A stretch of DNA of 64,000 nt, from assembly GCF_001447155.2 (NCBI RefSeq), contig NZ_CP014754.1, forward strand, positions 2,232,001 to 2,296,000, read 5' to 3'. The notes under the pieces are model-generated. The model was not told the DNA's origin. It searched no databases and saw only the letters and a program-made list of their open reading frames with translations. The position numbers and the translations under genes are program-made. This document shows, one piece after another, positions 8,837-17,792 of this stretch; position 1 is the stretch's first letter, and the number at the start of each line of letters is the position of its first letter. This DNA is from Marinobacter sp. LQ44 (GTDB lineage: Bacteria > Pseudomonadota > Gammaproteobacteria > Pseudomonadales > Oleiphilaceae).

Positions 8837-9172
8837 CAGGCTCAACCCGAGAATAACGGCAATGGCGATGAGCGCCGCCAGGAAGGTGACCGGCCGGCTT
8901 CGAAACTGATACCAGAGCCCGGTTTCACCACGCTCGCAACGGGCCAGATACTCTTCGCGCTGTGCCTGCAGGCGCCGTGCCTGATAATCGTCCAGCAGCG
9001 CCCGGGCGCGGGTGGCCTCGTCATCGTCATGCACCCAGAAACCGCCCATGCTGATGCCCCAACGGCTGGGTGGTGTTTCGTAGTAGCGTACTTCGTGCTC
9101 TTCGAACAGGGCGCGGATATCGTCGGCCTCGTCGTCGGGTACGTTACGCAGGTTCATCAGGTGGTGGGGCAT
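8813..9172 (-). CDS. DUF6164-like small membrane protein
   Basis: A 119-residue protein starting MPHHLMNLRNVPDDEADDI. Its N-terminal half resembles the DUF6164 pattern (LRNVPDDEADE..., YETPPSRWGISMGGFW, charged helix with RARALLDDYQ), and one membrane helix closes the protein (about 95-115, FLAALIAIAVILGLSLLPF). Family recognition is from memory of the pattern; function unknown. It overlaps the 3' end of the convergent hydrolase gene by 24 bases. The open frame extends further upstream, but the extension is low-complexity and unlike the family, so this ATG was chosen. Confidence 0.7.
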   Translation of the reverse strand: MPHHLMNLRNVPDDEADDIRALFEEHEVRYYETPPSRWGISMGGFWVHDDDEATRARALLDDYQARRLQAQREEYLARCERGETGLWYQFRSRPVTFLAALIAIAVILGLSLLPFVRLG

Positions 9173-9255
9173 AGGGCGTTCCGGCTGGCTTAACGGGCGT
9201 TGTTGGCTATATCCTAGCAGGAAAGCATAACCGACCGAATGCAACAGGATTCTGC

Positions 9256-10668
9256 ATGAGCCACCACCCCCTTCGTCTGCTGCTGGAGTTTGATGACCGC
9301 ATCCAGCGCGACAGGGAGCAAGCCCCCGCCTTTCTGCACCGCCGGGACCGGCGTTTTGCACTGGACTGCGAACAGCAGGGCATTCGCCCCGACGCAGCGG
9401 CCTGGCTGGCACACATGCAGCGACTCAGCGGCCCCGGCAGTGCAAGCCAGGCGAACCACAAGCTCGAGTTGCAGTGGCAAAGGATTCAGCGTGGTTTTAT
9501 CGCAGCCGGGGCACTGTTCGGGGTGATTACCATGGCCGGCCTGCTGTTCTACGATGGCGGCCAGCGCATCAATATCACGGTGTTCCTGGCGTTTGTGCTG
9601 CTGCAGCTGTTGCTGGCGGCGGCCACCACCGTCCAGGCGGTTACCGGCTGGCAGCCCTGGGCTTGGTTGCAACGGCGGTTGCAGCCGCAACTGCCGGGGC
9701 AAACCCTGGCACAGTTGCAACCGCTGCTGATGGCCCGTGCCGCCCACGCAGGCGGTACCGCCTTCGCCGCCACAGGTCTCCTGACCTTGCTGGTGTTGCT
9801 CACTATTCAAGACCTGGCCTTCGGCTGGAGCACCACACTGGACACGGCCGCCAGGGGATACCACACACTGATACAGGCGGTCGCCAGCCCATGGGGCTGG
9901 CTATGGCCGGCAGCTGTGCCGTCCCAGGAGCTGGTCGAGGCCACACGGTTTTTCCGGGCGGCTCCGGAAAGCGCCAGCACAGCCCCGGCACAATGGGGCC
10001 AATGGTGGCCATTTGTCGTCATGCTGTGGCTAACCTGGGTACTGGTGCCCCGTTTGATGCTGCTGGCTTTCAGCCACTGGCTGATCACCCACAAGGCCGT
10101 CCGGATTCTGCAGCAGCATCCCGGCATGCAAGCGCTGGCCTGGCGCATGGAAACCCCGACCCTGGACACCGGCAACCAGCACAACGACGCCGACGACCTT
10201 CCCGACACCACCACCCGGGCCCGGACCGTCGAACTATCAGACACGGACCATATTGTCTGTTGGGCCGGCGCCGGTGAGCCGGAGTTACCGCAGCAACTAC
10301 TTGGCAACCAGACCCAGATCCTCAAGGCCGGAGGACGCGCCTCCCTGGAAGAGGATGACCGGGTGCTGGCAACCCTGGCGCAGGCCCTGGCGCAGAGCCC
10401 GGACCCCAGCGTTATGTTGATCACCCGCAGTTGGGAGCCCCCCACCGGCGAACTGCACGACTTCCTGGACCACGCCCGGGCACAATGGCCAGGGAATACC
10501 GGTGTACTGATACTGCCGCTGGCCTCCGACGCCAACCGGGCGCCGGCCGACCACTTGCTCCAGCCTTGGCTGCGCTTTACCGAGCGACTACCGGAGGGCT
10601 TTGCTCAGGTCGCCGCATTGCCATCGTTACCGGATAACCCCTACCAGACTGGAACCGAACGCTCATGA
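9256..10668 (+). CDS. DUF2868 membrane protein
   Basis: A 470-residue protein with an N-terminal cytoplasmic helix-rich part, then membrane helices around residues 76-97 (FIAAGALFGVITMAGLLF), 103-122 (ITVFLAFVLLQLLLAAATT), 160-185 (GTAFAATGLLTLLVLLTI) and 250-272 (WWPFVVMLWLTWVLVPRLML), followed by a soluble C-terminal domain. Its stop overlaps the start of the DUF3482 GTPase (ATGA), which implies translational coupling. This DUF2868-DUF3482 pair is conserved in gammaproteobacteria, and its function is not established. Starts with ATG shortly after the promoter region shared with the divergent small membrane protein. Confidence 0.8.
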   Translation: MSHHPLRLLLEFDDRIQRDREQAPAFLHRRDRRFALDCEQQGIRPDAAAWLAHMQRLSGPGSASQANHKLELQWQRIQRGFIAAGALFGVITMAGLLFYDGGQRINITVFLAFVLLQLLLAAATTVQAVTGWQPWAWLQRRLQPQLPGQTLAQLQPLLMARAAHAGGTAFAATGLLTLLVLLTIQDLAFGWSTTLDTAARGYHTLIQAVASPWGWLWPAAVPSQELVEATRFFRAAPESASTAPAQWGQWWPFVVMLWLTWVLVPRLMLLAFSHWLITHKAVRILQQHPGMQALAWRMETPTLDTGNQHNDADDLPDTTTRARTVELSDTDHIVCWAGAGEPELPQQLLGNQTQILKAGGRASLEEDDRVLATLAQALAQSPDPSVMLITRSWEPPTGELHDFLDHARAQWPGNTGVLILPLASDANRAPADHLLQPWLRFTERLPEGFAQVAALPSLPDNPYQTGTERS

Positions 10669-12095
10669 GCCAGCAGCCGGTGTTTGCCGTGGTCGGCCAC
10701 CCCAATAAAGGCAAGTCCAGTGTGGTGGCCACCCTGTCACAGAATGACGCCATCGCCATCGCCCTGGAACCGGGCACCACCCGGGCCCGACAGGCCTACC
10801 CGCTGAGCGTTGATGGCCAGCAGCTCTACACCCTGGTGGATACCCCTGGCTTCCAACGGCCCCGGAGGGTACTGCAGTGGCTGGAAGCCCACAGCCTGTC
10901 GGCCTCCGACCATCCGGAAACCGTCCGGGCGTTCGTGCTTCAGCACCAGGGGGATGATCGCTACGTGGATGAATGCGAATTGCTGACGCCCATCATCGAA
11001 GGTGCCGGGATCATCTACGTGGTGGATGGCTCCGTGCCCTACAGTGCCGAGCACGAGGCGGAAATGACCATCCTGCGCTGGACCGGCCGACCAAGCCTGG
11101 CCCTGATCAACAGTATCGGTGATGACGACTACAGCGATACCTGGCAAGCCGCACTTGGACAGTTCTTTCAGGTTGTTCGCAAGTTCGACGCCGTTCGCGC
11201 TCCATTCGAGCAACATCTCAGCCTGCTCAAAGCGTTTGGCCAGCTTGAGCCAGACTGGGAGCAGACCCTGGCCCAGGCTACCGACCTGCTGGCCCAGCAG
11301 CGACAGCAGCGCCGCCAGCAGGCAGCTGTTCTGATGGCGCGAGCCCTGGAAGACATGATGGCCTACCAGGAGAAGCGCACACTCACCCTGGATCAGGTCG
11401 CCAGCATCAGCGATGCCTCCCTGGCAGAAACCCTGCGGGACCGCTGGTACCGGCACCAGCGCCAGCGTGAACAGACCCTGCGGGTGAACATTGAACACCT
11501 GTACCAGCATCAACGCATCCGGCGCCAGGAGGCAGAGCTGGAATGGGCCAACCAGCACGATCTGTTCTCCGAAGACACCCGCAAACACTGGGCAGTCAGC
11601 AAAAAATACCTGGCCGGCGCCGGCTTTGGCGCGGGCGCGGTCGGGGGCGCCGGCATTGACGCGGTAACCTTCGGCACCTCATTGGGCACCGGTGCCCTGG
11701 TGGGTGGGCTGATCGGCGCCGCCGGCAGCTATTTTTATGGTGACCGGCTGCTGCTCCCGGCACTGAACATCGGCCCTCTGAAAGACGGTTTGAAAAGCGC
11801 CACGTTCGGCCCTGTACAGGACAGTCAGTTCGGCTATGTTGTCTTGGGCCGAGCCGTCGACCACTGGTGGCACATCAGCCACCGAAACCACGCCGGCCGG
11901 GATCTTCTGGAGCTGGAACCGGCCGATCAGCACTGGCTGGACAGGCTGGACAAACCCAGCCGCCGAGAAATCCAGAAAGCCTTCGACCGGTGCCGCAAGC
12001 AAAAACCTCTGGGCCACCCGCAACGGGAGAGCCTGGCAATCGCCATTGAGCATGCCATGATGGTTTACGACGATTGGCGGTTGAATCGGCCTTAA
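10665..12095 (+). CDS. GTPase with DUF3482 domain
   Basis: Translation-factor-type small GTPase domain fused to a C-terminal DUF3482 region, 476 residues. The P-loop GHPNKGKS occupies 11-18 and the G3 motif DTPG lies near 59-62. After a coiled, Gln/Arg-rich segment (about 205-300) comes a glycine-zipper hydrophobic hairpin (about 317-357, with [16 protein letters not shown] and [15 protein letters not shown]) that looks membrane-inserting. Start overlaps the DUF2868 stop by four bases. Probable function with DUF2868 is at the membrane; the cargo or process is unknown. Confidence 0.82.
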   Translation: MSQQPVFAVVGHPNKGKSSVVATLSQNDAIAIALEPGTTRARQAYPLSVDGQQLYTLVDTPGFQRPRRVLQWLEAHSLSASDHPETVRAFVLQHQGDDRYVDECELLTPIIEGAGIIYVVDGSVPYSAEHEAEMTILRWTGRPSLALINSIGDDDYSDTWQAALGQFFQVVRKFDAVRAPFEQHLSLLKAFGQLEPDWEQTLAQATDLLAQQRQQRRQQAAVLMARALEDMMAYQEKRTLTLDQVASISDASLAETLRDRWYRHQRQREQTLRVNIEHLYQHQRIRRQEAELEWANQHDLFSEDTRKHWAVSKKYLAGAGFGAGAVGGAGIDAVTFGTSLGTGALVGGLIGAAGSYFYGDRLLLPALNIGPLKDGLKSATFGPVQDSQFGYVVLGRAVDHWWHISHRNHAGRDLLELEPADQHWLDRLDKPSRREIQKAFDRCRKQKPLGHPQRESLAIAIEHAMMVYDDWRLNRP

Positions 12096-12145
12096 CCGGC
12101 GTGTTTATACTGTATGGCTATTCCATCACAAAATGGGGAATGCGA

Positions 12146-12541
12146 ATGAAAATTGTACGAGTGCAAGACATCATCGGTACCGAGCGCGAAGTCACCGGCC
12201 CGGGCTGGACCAGCCGCCGCATGCTGCTGAAAAAAGACGGCATGGGCTTCTCCTTCCACGAAACCATTATTCCCGCCGGTGCCGAGCTGAACCTCTGGTA
12301 CAAGCATCACCTCGAGGCGGTTTACTGTGTTGCCGGTAACGGCAAAATCCTGGACAAGGCCACCGGTGAAACCCACGAGATCACCGACGGTACCCTGTAT
12401 GCGCTCGACAAGCACGACCAGCATACCCTGTACGGTGGCACCGAAGACATGCGCCTGATCTGCGCCTTCAACCCGCCGGTCACCGGTCGCGAGGTACACG
12501 ACGAAGACGGCGCCTACCTGCCCGACACCGGCGAAGACTGA
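12146..12541 (+). CDS. ectC: ectoine synthase (solitary EctC)
   Basis: Cupin enzyme that cyclises N-gamma-acetyl-diaminobutyrate to ectoine. The 131-residue length matches the family (about 130). Recognisable segments include [47 protein letters not shown], and the metal-site region [15 protein letters not shown]. An ATG two codons upstream is an equally possible start. No ectA, ectB or aspartokinase gene is adjacent: upstream is a GTPase and 11 bases downstream a CynX-type transporter. Solitary ectC genes are known and can act on imported or alternative substrates, so ectoine production cannot be assumed from this window. Confidence 0.88.
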   Translation: MKIVRVQDIIGTEREVTGPGWTSRRMLLKKDGMGFSFHETIIPAGAELNLWYKHHLEAVYCVAGNGKILDKATGETHEITDGTLYALDKHDQHTLYGGTEDMRLICAFNPPVTGREVHDEDGAYLPDTGED

Positions 12542-12552
12542 TCCCGCTGATC

Positions 12553-13743
12553 GTGACAAGCCCTTCGGCAACCACTTCACCGCCATCGACAGCCAAGCTG
12601 CTGCCGGTGGCGGTGCTGCTTTGGTTGGCCGGAGTTTACCTGCGAATTCCGGTACTGGTAGCACCGCCACTGGCGCCGTTTATCTCAGATGAACTGGCAC
12701 TTACGCAGGCACTGACCGGCGCCCTCACCACATTACCCATTCTGATGCTGGCCGTTGGCGCCATGCCCGGCTCCCTGGCCATTTCCCGCATCGGCCCCAG
12801 AAACACCCTGGCCCTGGCCATGGTGATCATGGTGATCGGCTCCGCGGGCCGCGGCCTGGTGCCGGACACGACCACGTTGATGGTCGCCAGCGCGGTCATG
12901 GGGCTCGGCGTCGCGATGATGCAACCAGCATTACCGGCTTTGCTGCCGCGCTGGCTGGCGCCCCATCACCTGGCTTTGGGCTCCGCCATCTACATGAACG
13001 GCATGTTGATGGGCGAATTCATTGGCGCCGGCATCACCCTACCGGTGCTCATGCCACTACTCGATAACAGCTGGCGCGCCACGTTACTGGCGTGGTCGTT
13101 ACCGGCACTGCTGGTTGCTGCGGCGCTGTTTCTGCCCAAGCGGGATCTCGCCCGGCCAGTGCGCCGCAGCGCCTGGCTACCAGACTGGCAAAACCCACTG
13201 ACGCTGCGTATTGGCCTGTTGCTGGGCTTGTCCGGCTCCATGTTTTTTGGCCTCAACGCCTACATGGGTAGCCTGTTGGAACAGCAGGGGCATTTCGAGA
13301 AGCTGGCAGACGCGCTTTTCTGGTATAACTTTGCGCAAGTGATGGCCTCGCTGCTGATGCTCAAGATGGCCCGATTCTGGGTAGGTAAGCGCAGCATGAT
13401 CATCTTGATGGCGGTGCTCAGTATCGCCGGCACCGGCGGCACCCTTGTCCTTGAGGGGAGGCCAGCCATATTCAGCGCCACCCTGATGAGTTTTGTTGCC
13501 GGTATCCTGCTGATTCTGCTGGTTGCGCTGCCACCACTGCTGGTACGCTCGGAGGAAACCGGTAGGCTGTCGGCCGGCACGTTTCTGGTGGGCTATACCC
13601 TGGCGTTTTCAGTGCCCATGATCGGCGGCCTGATTGCCGACTGGAGCGGGGATATCCGCCACGCCATCATGGTGATGGTAGGGTATAGCCTGCTGGTGTT
13701 ACCCATAGCCTTTACCCTGGATCTGCGCCGTCAACCGGCCTGA
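12553..13743 (+). CDS. MFS transporter, CynX/NimT-like
   Basis: Twelve-helix major facilitator, 396 residues, beginning with a short Ser/Thr/Pro-rich tail then LLPVAVLLWLAGVYLRIPVL, characteristic of the CynX (cyanate) and NimT (nitroimidazole) group. The GTG start follows the ectC stop by only 11 bases and lacks a clear Shine-Dalgarno, suggesting coupled translation with ectC. The substrate is unknown; the ectC linkage makes an osmolyte or its precursor a possibility but this is weak inference. Confidence 0.78.
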   Translation: MTSPSATTSPPSTAKLLPVAVLLWLAGVYLRIPVLVAPPLAPFISDELALTQALTGALTTLPILMLAVGAMPGSLAISRIGPRNTLALAMVIMVIGSAGRGLVPDTTTLMVASAVMGLGVAMMQPALPALLPRWLAPHHLALGSAIYMNGMLMGEFIGAGITLPVLMPLLDNSWRATLLAWSLPALLVAAALFLPKRDLARPVRRSAWLPDWQNPLTLRIGLLLGLSGSMFFGLNAYMGSLLEQQGHFEKLADALFWYNFAQVMASLLMLKMARFWVGKRSMIILMAVLSIAGTGGTLVLEGRPAIFSATLMSFVAGILLILLVALPPLLVRSEETGRLSAGTFLVGYTLAFSVPMIGGLIADWSGDIRHAIMVMVGYSLLVLPIAFTLDLRRQPA

Positions 13744-13809
13744 GTATCATCTGTCAGCCAATAAACATCGTATGGAAGCCGTTAAGCTCCATGCTCAAGC
13801 AAGGACTCT

Positions 13810-15903
13810 GTGTTGAAACTGGCCACCCTGATTAACCAGCTCGCGGATGAAGACACCAGTGCTCTGAAAACACTCAGCCTGGTGGTGGACTGGATTCGCC
13901 CGCAACGGGGCGAAACCGTGCACAACGCCGTTGACCGCATGAAGCAACTGGAAGGTGCCCTGACCGAGAACCTGGACGTACACCTGGCAGTGTCTGGCCG
14001 GCTGCAGGAATGGCTCGACCAGGCCCAGTTTTTCCAGTTGTTGTCTGGCCTGGGGCTCTATTCTCGCCGGGGCTTCCTGAAAGAAATCGGCGAGCGCCTT
14101 TACGAGCGGATCAACCCGGCCCCCAAAGACCGCAACAACGTCAAGAACGTGCTGTTTGTGGTGTTCCACCGCAAAGACGATGCCGAATGGATTCACCGCA
14201 TCCCCGATGAGGCTTTAATCCGCCTGTTGACTACCCTCTGGCACTTTTCACCCTCGGCCCTGGAACGCACCCGCAATCGCATTTACAGCCAGATGCTCAA
14301 CGCCCTGGAGATGATGTCTATCTGGGTCGCCGCCGAAGAGCTGGAACCCAACATCCTGCGGTTGAACCCGAAGATTATCGACCGGGAATCCGCGTTCGTG
14401 GCTTTGCAGCGGGAGATTGCCGCGCTGGTGCAGTCCTGGGGCCATGCGCTGCAGGAGAAGGAGAGTGTGGAGCTGGACGATGCCCACGCCCGGGTGCTGA
14501 TCGAACAATGCCGTGAAGAAATCGACCGACTTCAACGTAAATCCGTCACCGCCGGCTCCACCATGGCGCTGACTCACCTGCTGGAGCGGCTACACCAGAC
14601 CCTGGACCGGATTGAACACCTGCTGGATATTCTGGACCCGGCAGACCCAGCGAAGCGACTGAACCGATCCGTGGAACTGTTCAAGACCCTGGTCCAGGCC
14701 AGCGCTGAACGCCACGGCGTCAGAGCCCTCTGGCGCGCCAATCTCCGACTGATGTCCCGCAGCGTCACCGAGAACGCCAGCGACCACGGCGAACACTACA
14801 TCGCCGGCAGCCGTAAAGAATACCTGGCCATGCTGGCCTCCGGTGCCGGCGGTGGTTTCATCATCGCCTTTATGGCACTGATCAAGATCCAGATACTCCA
14901 GCTGGACCTGACCCGGGGCTGGGAAACCCTCTGGGTCAGCCTGAACTACGGCATCGGCTTCATGATCATCCACATGCTGCACTGCACCGTGGCCACCAAA
15001 CAGCCCGCCATGACCGCCGCCAGCATCGCCGAAAAAGTCGAGCAGGGCGAACAGGGCCGGGCCAACGCCCGGAAACTGGCGGAACTACTGGTCCGGGTTG
15101 GCCGCACCCAGTTCGTCGCCATCATGGGCAACGTCGCCGTCGCCCTGTCTGTGGCTTTCGCGGTTGGCTCGTTATACAGCCATGTACAAGGCGTTCCACT
15201 GATCAGTACCGAACGCTACGACTACATGCTCACCGGCATTCACCCCTGGCAAAGCCTGGCATTGATGTACGCCGCCATCGCCGGTGTCTGGCTGTTCTTC
15301 TCAGGCCTGGTGGCCGGCTACTTCGACAACCGCGCCGCCTACCTGAACCTGGCCGAACGCCTGGAACAACACCCCCTGCTGCGCCCCCTGATGCCCCCGG
15401 AAACCCGCGCCCGCTTCGGCGCCTACGTGGCTGAACACTACGGTGCCCTGATGAGCAACTTCGTGTTCGGCGTACTGCTCGGCGTCACCGGCTACATCGG
15501 CTACCTGCTGGCCCTGCCCATCGACATCCGCCACGTCGCCTTCTCCTCCGCCGACGTCGGCTACACCATGTCCGTGTTCATCCCCGGCGCCAGCGACTTC
15601 GCCCTGTTCACCCTGTTCGCCCTGCTGATCGGTGGCGTCAACCTCATCGTCAGCTTCACCCTGGCCCTGAACGTTGCCTTGAGAGCCAGAAACACCCGGA
15701 TATCCAGCTTCCCGAAACTGATCAAAGCCTGGTTCCAGGTGGTCGCTGAAAACCCCATGGCGCTGGTTTACCCCCCAAGAGATCCGCTACCGGAACCAGA
15801 CGACCTCAAAGAGGCCCAACCCGACAGCCCGCAAACCAAGGCCGAAAACAAAGAACAACGCCAAAAAGCCCTGCAGAAAATCGGGATAGGGGGGAACCAA
15901 TAA
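13810..15903 (+). CDS. 'site-specific recombinase' family membrane protein (PF10136-like), 3' end altered by intron
   Basis: A 697-residue protein of the family annotated as site-specific recombinase (gonococcal Gcr type). Experimental support for recombinase activity is poor, and the sequence looks membrane-bound: a soluble helical half (1-340), then about six hydrophobic helices, e.g. GGGFIIAFMALIKI, AIMGNVAVALSVAFAVGSLY, SLALMYAAIAGVWLFFSGL, FVFGVLLGVTGYIGYLLALP and LFALLIGGVNLIVSFTLAL. GTG start with AAGGA just upstream. The last codons after LQK read IGIGGNQ-stop and lie within domain VI of the antisense group II intron, so the native C-terminus appears displaced by the insertion. No catalytic Ser or Tyr recombinase motif was recognised. 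Confidence 0.72.
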   Translation: MLKLATLINQLADEDTSALKTLSLVVDWIRPQRGETVHNAVDRMKQLEGALTENLDVHLAVSGRLQEWLDQAQFFQLLSGLGLYSRRGFLKEIGERLYERINPAPKDRNNVKNVLFVVFHRKDDAEWIHRIPDEALIRLLTTLWHFSPSALERTRNRIYSQMLNALEMMSIWVAAEELEPNILRLNPKIIDRESAFVALQREIAALVQSWGHALQEKESVELDDAHARVLIEQCREEIDRLQRKSVTAGSTMALTHLLERLHQTLDRIEHLLDILDPADPAKRLNRSVELFKTLVQASAERHGVRALWRANLRLMSRSVTENASDHGEHYIAGSRKEYLAMLASGAGGGFIIAFMALIKIQILQLDLTRGWETLWVSLNYGIGFMIIHMLHCTVATKQPAMTAASIAEKVEQGEQGRANARKLAELLVRVGRTQFVAIMGNVAVALSVAFAVGSLYSHVQGVPLISTERYDYMLTGIHPWQSLALMYAAIAGVWLFFSGLVAGYFDNRAAYLNLAERLEQHPLLRPLMPPETRARFGAYVAEHYGALMSNFVFGVLLGVTGYIGYLLALPIDIRHVAFSSADVGYTMSVFIPGASDFALFTLFALLIGGVNLIVSFTLALNVALRARNTRISSFPKLIKAWFQVVAENPMALVYPPRDPLPEPDDLKEAQPDSPQTKAENKEQRQKALQKIGIGGNQ

Positions 15904-15919
15904 GTTCCGCCCCTCCCAC

Positions 15920-15952
15920 ACCACCCGGCATGCGGGTCCGCACCGGGCGGTT
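15920..15952 (-). ncRNA. intron A domain V
   Basis: Catalytic hairpin of the ribozyme. Outer stem ACCGCCCGG/CCGGGTGGT, inner stem TGCG/CGCA. The CGC triad at the base replaces the usual AGC, as in class C introns. Confidence 0.8.
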
Positions 15953-15967
15953 CGAGAAGTTGAGGTT

Positions 15968-17329
15968 TCACGAGAGTCTCGGCACTCCCAACCGATCGAA
16001 GTAGGCAATGGTCAGCACATTATGGATGGCAGAGCGACTGTTATGCCACCAGCGACGACTCAGCGCCGCCACGGATTCCGCAACCCAGGAACTCGCGCCT
16101 AAGCGGGTTAGCTCCCGGTAGATTGTCTTGCCCCGTCGCCAGTGCCGGAGGTGGAGCATTCTCAGGCGGCGACGTATCCACTCATCCAGTGATCGCCAGA
16201 TGCGTGGCGTTTGTGCCAGCCTGAAGTACCCTTTCCAACCGAGCAGATAACTACGGAGCTTCGCCACCACCTGTGCCATGCTGCGACCACCTGACCCCCG
16301 GGTCAGTTGCCTGATCCGGAGCTTGAACGCCTGTAACGCCTTGGTGGATACCGCGCGTCGGACCTCTGCGTTCCTCCCTTGCCATAAGGTATAGCCGAGG
16401 AACTGGCGACCGAACACGCTGGCGACTGCACTTTTGGCTTCGTTGATCACCAAGCGCAGTTTGTTGTAACACCGGCGTAGCAGGCGCATCACCCGTTCTC
16501 CCGCCTTCTCACTGCGAACGTAAACGTTGCAGTCATCAGCGTAACGGGCGAAGCAGTGCCCCCGACGTTCCAGCTCCTTATCCACCTCGTCCAGCAGAAC
16601 GTTGGCCAGCAACGGCGAGAGCGGCCCGCCTTGCGGCGTACCCTCATGCCGATCCATGACCACACCGCCATCCATGATGCCCGCGTTCAGATACGCACGA
16701 ACCAGCCGGATGACTCCAGGATCGTTTATGCGCCTCTTCAGGCGGTCGATCAGGATGTCGTGGTTAACCCGGTCGAAGAACTTCGACAGGTCGACGTCCA
16801 CCACGATGTGGCGGCCCTGTTGGGCGTAGCGTTGCGCAGCCAGCACCGCATCGTGGGCCCGGCGGCCCGGGCGGAAGCCGTGGCTGTGCTCGCTGAAGGT
16901 GGGATCAATCAGAGGTTGCAGCACTTGCAGCAGTGCCTGTTGAATCAGACGGTCGGTGACGGTGGGGATACCCAGTTCCCGCTCACTGCCGTCCGGTTTC
17001 GGGATGCCTACCCGACGAACGGGTTGTGGTTGGTAGGAGCCGCTCAGCAGTTGCTGGCGAAGCTCCGGCCACACCCATCGCAGGTGTTCGGCGGTCTGGG
17101 CAATATCCAGCCCGTCCACACCTGCCGATCCCTTGTTGGACTTCACGCGCTTCCATGCCCGCTGCATATTCTCTCGTGCGAACGCCTGCTCAAGCAGGCT
17201 TCGCCCTGCGCCCTCCGGTTCTCGCCGCGGGGGCCCTGTTTCATCGCTGATCGCCTTCGGTAAGGCTTCACCTTCCCGTTCCGCGACCCGCCCCGCTGGC
17301 GCGGGCATCTGATGCGTTACAGTGCTCAT
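15968..17329 (-). CDS. ltrA: group II intron reverse transcriptase/maturase (intron A)
   Basis: Intron-encoded protein needed for splicing and retrohoming. From the chosen ATG it is 453 residues. RT blocks include GIPKPDGSERELGIPTVTDR, SHGFRPGRRAHDAV, DVDLSKFFDRVNHD, the GTPQGGPLSPLLANVLLDE block and the active site YADD in CFARYADDCN, followed by the maturase X region (LLGWKGYFRLAQTPRIWRSLDEW). It ends right after domain X with no HNH endonuclease, as in class C proteins. A GTG 31 codons upstream would give 484 residues; neither start has a convincing ribosome site. All expected RT blocks are intact, so the element may be functional. Confidence 0.88.
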   Translation of the reverse strand: MSTVTHQMPAPAGRVAEREGEALPKAISDETGPPRREPEGAGRSLLEQAFARENMQRAWKRVKSNKGSAGVDGLDIAQTAEHLRWVWPELRQQLLSGSYQPQPVRRVGIPKPDGSERELGIPTVTDRLIQQALLQVLQPLIDPTFSEHSHGFRPGRRAHDAVLAAQRYAQQGRHIVVDVDLSKFFDRVNHDILIDRLKRRINDPGVIRLVRAYLNAGIMDGGVVMDRHEGTPQGGPLSPLLANVLLDEVDKELERRGHCFARYADDCNVYVRSEKAGERVMRLLRRCYNKLRLVINEAKSAVASVFGRQFLGYTLWQGRNAEVRRAVSTKALQAFKLRIRQLTRGSGGRSMAQVVAKLRSYLLGWKGYFRLAQTPRIWRSLDEWIRRRLRMLHLRHWRRGKTIYRELTRLGASSWVAESVAALSRRWWHNSRSAIHNVLTIAYFDRLGVPRLS

Positions 17330-17755
17330 CGACAAGGCGTTTGACGCTCCTTCTCGTTCAGCCCTTCGCCCTGACCAAGCAGCTACTATGGCTTCTGCTG
17401 ACTTCTCGCTCCGTGTTGCCACGTCGCCCTTTCAGGCATGAGGCGAGATCTCCCCGGGTAAGAACACACTCCTTCACCGCACAACCGCCGGATATACACC
17501 GCCTCGCCTTGGCCACAAGAGCTTCGCGGCTTCTTGCCCGCTCGCCCTGCTCGGCAGTGCCTCATATCCGATTCTTGTTCATCGGCTCACGGTTTATGCT
17601 CCACGCTTCCTCCCCACGGTCGGTCGCCCTTCCGCAGTTGCGCTTCACTTCGTTCGCTGTGGCCAGCTCACGGGAGGACTTGCACCTCCAGGAGTGCGCC
17701 CGTGCCGGGCGCACTAACGAGTAGGGTGAGGCGTCACCGCCTCATCCCTCTCACA

Positions 17756-17786
17756 GAACCGTACATACGGACCACGTATACGGCTC
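17756..17786 (-). ncRNA. intron B domain V
   Basis: Minus strand GAGCCGTATACGTGG followed by TCCGTATGTACGGTTC folds as the canonical 34-nt-type domain V, with an AGC catalytic triad at its base. Confidence 0.85.
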
Positions 17787-17792
17787 ATGCCA

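Larger units (their letters stand above)
15880..17714 (-). mobile_element. group II intron A, class C type
   Basis: About 1,835 bases. The 5' end GTGCGCCCGGCACG (minus strand from 17714) fits the GUGYG rule and is followed by the conserved GTGCAAGTCCTCC segment of domain I. Domain V (15920-15952) forms ACC-GCCCGG ... CCGGGTGGT with a CGC-type triad, typical of class C. Domain VI pairs GGGAGGGG with CCCCTATCCC and leaves a bulged A seven bases from the proposed 3' end ...CCCGAT. The intron encodes one reverse transcriptase-maturase. Its 5' end sits directly downstream of the domain VI stem-loop of intron B, matching the class C habit of inserting after hairpins. Ends are predicted, not mapped. 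Confidence 0.82.
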
